DNA from: Chthoniobacteraceae bacterium
Lineage (GTDB): Bacteria > Verrucomicrobiota > Verrucomicrobiia > Chthoniobacterales > Chthoniobacteraceae
NCBI GenBank assembly: GCA_947449735.1
Contig: CANFTB010000032.1
Coordinates: forward strand, 1-58,692
Direction of reading: 5' to 3'
DNA: 58,692 nucleotides
Part shown: in pieces, positions 55,800-58,692 of the stretch
Layout of the letters: every line of letters begins with the position of its first letter
How positions within the stretch are numbered: the first letter of the stretch is position 1
Made by a program: the position numbers and the translations under genes
Notes under the pieces: generated by a model
The model's input: only the letters and a program-made list of their open reading frames with translations
Databases searched by the model: none
What the model was told of the DNA's origin: nothing

Positions 55800-55961
55800 A
55801 TGAGCCCGACCCTCACCGTCTTCTTTCTCACTCCTGCGCTCGAACGCAATCGCGACACCGCCGCACAAGCACTGCTGGATCAGGGATTCGAGAAATTAGC
55901 CGAGCCCGAGGTCCCGCTCTCTAAACCCGCCTCTTCGAGGAGCTTTTGCACCCGTTTCTAG
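55800..55961 (+). pseudogene. Short unidentified open frame, probable fragment
   Basis: A 53-residue frame: MSPTLTVFFLTPALERNRDT, AQALLDQGFEKLAEPEVPL. The NRD-x6-LLDxGF pattern weakly recalls the end of D-Ala-D-Ala carboxypeptidases, which is not enough for an identification. It lies between the beta-helix gene and DUF1080 on the same strand. The 55773-56023 gap holds nothing else that I recognise. Confidence 0.25.
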
Positions 55962-56023
55962 AAGCACTCTGCCGCCGCTGAAACCCTCCTCATCGGCAAG
56001 TGGGCCGTCCCTGTTTTCTTTCC

Positions 56024-56812
56024 ATGAAACTCTTCGCATCCCTCGTTGTCTCCGCCCTTCTCGGCCCGCTGTCCGCCATTGCTCTGGATCCTGCCGAGGA
56101 GCGGCTCGGCTTCGTCGCACTCCATGATGGCAAAACGTTTGATGGCTGGAAACACCCAGGCAACTGGGAGATCCAGGACGGAGCGTTCGCTCGTGTGCGA
56201 CCAAGCGGTCAGTTGACCTACGAGGTGCAGTCGATCCCCGACGACTTCGAACTGCGTTTTGAATGGAACGCGAGCAAAGGCTGCAACAGCGGCGTCTATT
56301 ACCGTCCCGGACAGGTCGAGTACCAGGTCCTCGATGACGAGAACAGTTCCTATGGCGAGAATCCCCGCCAGTCCGCGGCTTCGCTTTTCTTCTGCATGGC
56401 CCCCAGCAAACGCGTCACCCGTCCGGCGGGGCAGTGGAACACCGCGCGCATTCTATGCAAAGGCAGCGTCATCGAGCACTGGCTCAATGAGGAGCGCGTG
56501 CTCTCTTTTGACTATAGCGACCCAAAGTGGGCCAAGGAAGTTGAGTTGCTCCGAATCCGTGGTGGCGACCTGGCAGGCCGTGGCGGCAGGCTCCTGCTAC
56601 AGGATCACGGTCAGGACGTTGCCTTTCGGAATCTGCGTTTGAGAACGATTCCTGCAGGAGAGGAGCTTGTGCCGGATCCCGCATTCCAGCCGATGCCGGT
56701 GACCGGAGCGGCCCTGGAGAAGGAGAACGCCCGCGTGCGCTCCATGCTGGAGAAAGTCAAACAGCAGCCGAATCCGGCTACGCCCTCCAGCGCAGCGCCG
56801 CCGCCGAAGTAA
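56024..56812 (+). CDS. DUF1080 protein (3-keto-disaccharide hydrolase family)
   Basis: A 262-residue secreted protein with signal peptide MKLFASLVVSALLGPLSAIA and one concanavalin-like DUF1080 domain (~30-215): FVALHDGKTFDGWKHPGNWE, FELRFEWNASKGCNSGVYYR, WNTARILCKGSVIEHWLNEE, GRLLLQDHGQDVAFRNLRLR. The Pfam family is now called 3-keto-disaccharide hydrolase: members split glycosides already oxidised at C3. The GMC oxidoreductase operon at 1.7-5.7 kb could supply such keto-glycosides, but the two loci are 50 kb apart. A low-complexity tail (~220-262) follows the domain. Confidence 0.9.
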   Translation: MKLFASLVVSALLGPLSAIALDPAEERLGFVALHDGKTFDGWKHPGNWEIQDGAFARVRPSGQLTYEVQSIPDDFELRFEWNASKGCNSGVYYRPGQVEYQVLDDENSSYGENPRQSAASLFFCMAPSKRVTRPAGQWNTARILCKGSVIEHWLNEERVLSFDYSDPKWAKEVELLRIRGGDLAGRGGRLLLQDHGQDVAFRNLRLRTIPAGEELVPDPAFQPMPVTGAALEKENARVRSMLEKVKQQPNPATPSSAAPPPK

Positions 56813-57409
56813 GACCCGGATCGAATTTATATAACGGGATGGTCGGCAACGGGCTGGAGCACCTCCATGCGAGAGATGGTGCGGGCAAATTTGAAAGGAC
56901 AGTTTGATGAAGCATCGGAGGCTTTCCTTCGAAGGCTACCAGCAGAGCGATGGCTGGGAACCGAGTTGGCTGCCAAAGTCCACGGCCCCGCAGACACGCA
57001 TGGATGAAAATCTGCCCATAACCCTCGTGATCGCCGAGGTTCTGGAATGGTATCGGGCTGGGGGCGAGCTTTCGCAGCGTCAATTGTGAGACATCCTTTG
57101 AGTCCTCAGGGTGAACTCGAAAAGCCTAGATTTGGAGGGAATGAGAGAGAGCCTCCGAACTGGCTGTATTTGATTCGCTAGCAGGGGCGTTGATTCAGGC
57201 TGGCATGCGATAGTTGGTGTAAAGGGACGGATTTCCGGGCTCCTAGTGGAGAAGACTCGCCCGCTCGAGACAGCGTTGGCGTAGAGCTTCAGGTTGCACA
57301 TCGATTCTGCAAACGAGAGGATGTGGGCGGAGCGGCCGTTCCGGCCGGGGCGACTCCAAGTCTGTAAGGGCATGCACACAGATAACATCTGAGCATCGAT
57401 TCAGATGTT
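56813..57409. other. Sparse intergenic stretch
   Basis: About 600 bases without a convincing gene. The frame of the DUF1080 gene reopens after its stop and codes MREMVRANLKGQFDEASEAF followed by LRRLPAERWLGTELAAKVHG (56868 to ~57002) before stopping; this looks protein-like but is short and unassigned. No transposase, tRNA or promoter is apparent. Confidence 0.4.
57384..57409. repeat. Inverted repeat in front of a small ORF
   Basis: AACATCTGA (57384-57392) and TCAGATGTT (57401-57409) are perfect 9-bp arms around GCATCGAT. The right arm ends exactly at a GTG/ATG start (57410/57413). It could be an operator or an RNA hairpin masking that start. No T-run follows. Confidence 0.5.
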
Positions 57410-57412
57410 GTG

Positions 57413-57613
57413 ATGTTATACAGATCCTACTCTCTGAACCTGCCCGAGCCGTCTGAACCCAAACCCTGGATGCTCAGGCTCTCCTGGACCAGTATCTCTC
57501 TGCTTCTTCTGGCAGCCCTCTCCTTGGGCGGGCTGAATTTGGCCGGAGTGAAGACCGGAAGCCCTTTCCACGCAGCATCCGGCGGCGCTTTCGCGGGGCT
57601 TTCGCCCAAATAG
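57413..57613 (+). CDS. Possible small membrane protein
   Basis: A 66-residue frame with one hydrophobic segment (SWTSISLLLLAALSLGGLNL) and a proline-rich N terminus (LNLPEPSEPKPWMLRLS). It starts immediately after a 9-bp inverted repeat, and no other gene competes for this interval. No family is recognised and the Shine-Dalgarno is not clear, so it may be spurious. GTG at 57410 is the alternative start. Confidence 0.3.
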   Translation: MLYRSYSLNLPEPSEPKPWMLRLSWTSISLLLLAALSLGGLNLAGVKTGSPFHAASGGAFAGLSPK

Positions 57614-57764
57614 GGAAGCTGTTTGGGTGGCGAGGCGGAAGCCGCACCGGCGGGGTCCCGGGTCCGGGGATGCCGTGGCGCCGTGGCGCCGGGGCGTAGT
57701 GGCCGGGGGGGGTGCGCCGACGTTCCGCTGCGCAGACGCGTCAGCTGTTTACGCGGTCAGCCGG

Positions 57765-58463
57765 TTACAGGGAGCTGCCTTTGGATTTGTCAGCCTGCCG
57801 TGCCGGCACCCCGACGGACGGCTTCGGTTTTTTCGGCCGTATCGAGTTCTCCCGAGCGGCGTCGGCCACGCGCCAGAGGTACCAGGTGGCGGTGGTGCGG
57901 TAGGGACGCCAGCGCTCCCCGAATTCCAGAAGGACGGCGGGCTTTGGCATTTCCGCAAGCCCGTAGGCGTGACGGTACCCGGAGCGCACGCCGAAGTCAT
58001 CCGCCGGAAGGACGTCCGGTCTGCCCAATTGGAAGATGAGGAGCATCTGCACCGTCCACGGACCCACGCCCCGCACGGCGGTGAGGCGGGTGATGATCTC
58101 GGCATCGTCGAGGCGCGCAATGGTTCGAGAGGAAGGGACCGTGCCGTCCAGCGATTTCGCGGCGAGATCACGGAGTGCCGCGACCTTGGCGCCGGAGAAT
58201 CCGACCGACCGGAGGACGTCGTCCCCGACCAGCGCGAGGTCTTCCGGTCGCGGAAAACGGCGCCCGGGGAAGAGCCCGGTGAAGCGTTTTAGAATGGTGG
58301 CGGCCGCGGCGCCGTTGAGCTGTTGTTGGGCGATGGCGCGGGCCAGGGCTTGGAATGGCTGGCAGCGCGTGTCCGGCTTGAGCGTGCAGGGGCCGTGTGT
58401 GAGGATGATTCGGCGCATGGCAGGGTCGCGGCGGGCGAGGTGCTGGAGCGTCTCTGAAGGCAT
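57765..58463 (-). CDS. AlkA-type DNA-3-methyladenine glycosylase
   Basis: A 232-residue base-excision-repair enzyme of the HhH-GPD superfamily that removes alkylated purines from DNA. The helix-hairpin-helix is LTAVRGVGPWTVQMLLIF (~127-144) and the catalytic Asp lies in LPADDFGVR (Asp156 by alignment with AlkA). The N-terminal beta domain of E. coli AlkA is absent, as in the short bacterial versions. I start at the Met at 58463; the frame extends to 58598, but those residues are charged and unrelated. Single gene, probably its own unit. Confidence 0.88.
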   Translation of the reverse strand: MPSETLQHLARRDPAMRRIILTHGPCTLKPDTRCQPFQALARAIAQQQLNGAAAATILKRFTGLFPGRRFPRPEDLALVGDDVLRSVGFSGAKVAALRDLAAKSLDGTVPSSRTIARLDDAEIITRLTAVRGVGPWTVQMLLIFQLGRPDVLPADDFGVRSGYRHAYGLAEMPKPAVLLEFGERWRPYRTTATWYLWRVADAARENSIRPKKPKPSVGVPARQADKSKGSSL

Positions 58464-58634
58464 CACACCGAAAGCTTCCTCTGGAGGGCGGCATGGATGC
58501 AACCCCCCATCTTTAAACCTAAAAGCATCCTGCCTCGGCTTTTCTCCGCGTCTCCGTGCCTTGTATGTGCTCAAGGATGCGGTTTTTTCCTCGCTCACAC
58601 AAGTCGAGCGTCTAAGGCTGCAGTCTCCCGAGTT

Positions 58635-58662
58635 TGTTGGCGCAGTTGTCTCTGCGCCAACA
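58635..58662. repeat. Perfect 11-bp hairpin near the right edge
   Basis: TGTTGGCGCAG (58635-58645) and CTGCGCCAACA (58652-58662) pair perfectly around TTGTCT. No T-run follows on either strand. It lies about 170 bases upstream of the glycosylase start and could be a terminator-like stem of a gene beyond the window or a protein-binding site. Confidence 0.5.
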
Positions 58663-58692
58663 GCGGTCGGCGGGATCGTTTCGTGCCAGAGC

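Noticed and set aside
57080..57388. 102-codon minus-strand open frame
   Set aside because: No motif, Ser/Arg/Pro-rich, no ribosome binding site and no conserved start; treated as noncoding.
1..58692. tRNA, rRNA, CRISPR or riboswitch
   Set aside because: I scanned the gaps for cloverleaf ends, spaced direct repeats and known riboswitch cores and found none. A covariance-model search could still reveal a small RNA that I cannot see by eye.

Overview
The window looks like a chromosomal segment of a Verrucomicrobiota bacterium, most likely Opitutae-like; Planctomycetota is the main alternative. The signs are a high-GC, densely coding sequence, five copies of the paired 'planctomycete' cytochrome/DUF1549/DUF1553 and DUF1501 genes, a XylR-like LacI/AraC regulator, a GH57 branching enzyme beside a DUF4912 protein, and many Sec and Tat exported proteins. 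I see no rRNA, tRNA, CRISPR array, intact insertion sequence or phage gene.

Layout. 0-0.25 kb: 5' end of a pyruvate kinase gene running off the left edge. 0.3-5.7 kb: a XylR-like regulator divergent from an operon of DJ-1/PfpI protein, exported sugar isomerase/epimerase-like protein, GMC oxidoreductase and gluconate-2-dehydrogenase subunit-3-like protein. This fits oxidation of a sugar or glycoside. 5.9-9.4 kb: small housekeeping or unknown genes (NTF2-like, spermidine-synthase-fold, GreA-like, anchored unknown) plus a decayed cytochrome fragment. 9.5-21.6 kb: two PSD1/DUF1501 pairs around a two-component system. The sensor kinase ectodomain holds two copies of a discoidin-like domain that also occurs inside the neighbouring PSD1 enzyme. 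A perfect 14-bp palindrome and a promoter lie just after the response regulator and before that enzyme. 21.7-30.5 kb: alpha/beta hydrolase, M19 dipeptidase, FlgD-like exported protein, GH57 branching enzyme, HisF, DUF4912 protein and an NhaD-type antiporter.

30.5-45.6 kb: a decayed copy of PSD1 and DUF1501 pieces, an intact PSD1/DUF1501 pair, a 1664-residue exported YHYH/DUF1566 mosaic protein, then another PSD1/DUF1501 pair. 45.7-52.3 kb: a FadR-type regulator with a clear upstream inverted repeat, leading an apparent operon of CocE/NonD hydrolase, PSD1 and DUF1501. 52.4-56.8 kb: gene debris (truncated FGE, sialate O-acetylesterase tail, unknown tail), then an esterase fused to a beta-helix protein and a DUF1080 (3-keto-disaccharide hydrolase family) protein. 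56.8-58.7 kb: sparse sequence with two hairpins, a possible small membrane protein and an AlkA-family DNA glycosylase.

As a whole the segment reads as an accessory region for extracytoplasmic attack on complex carbohydrate: secreted esterases, oxidoreductases, a DUF1080 protein and five cytochrome-linked PSD1/DUF1501 modules. Each PSD1 enzyme carries a different accessory domain. Three independent regulators (XylR-like, two-component, FadR-like) each sit directly beside such genes. The substrates cannot be read from sequence. The most unusual feature is the likely shared ligand-recognition domain between the sensor kinase and the enzyme it probably controls.
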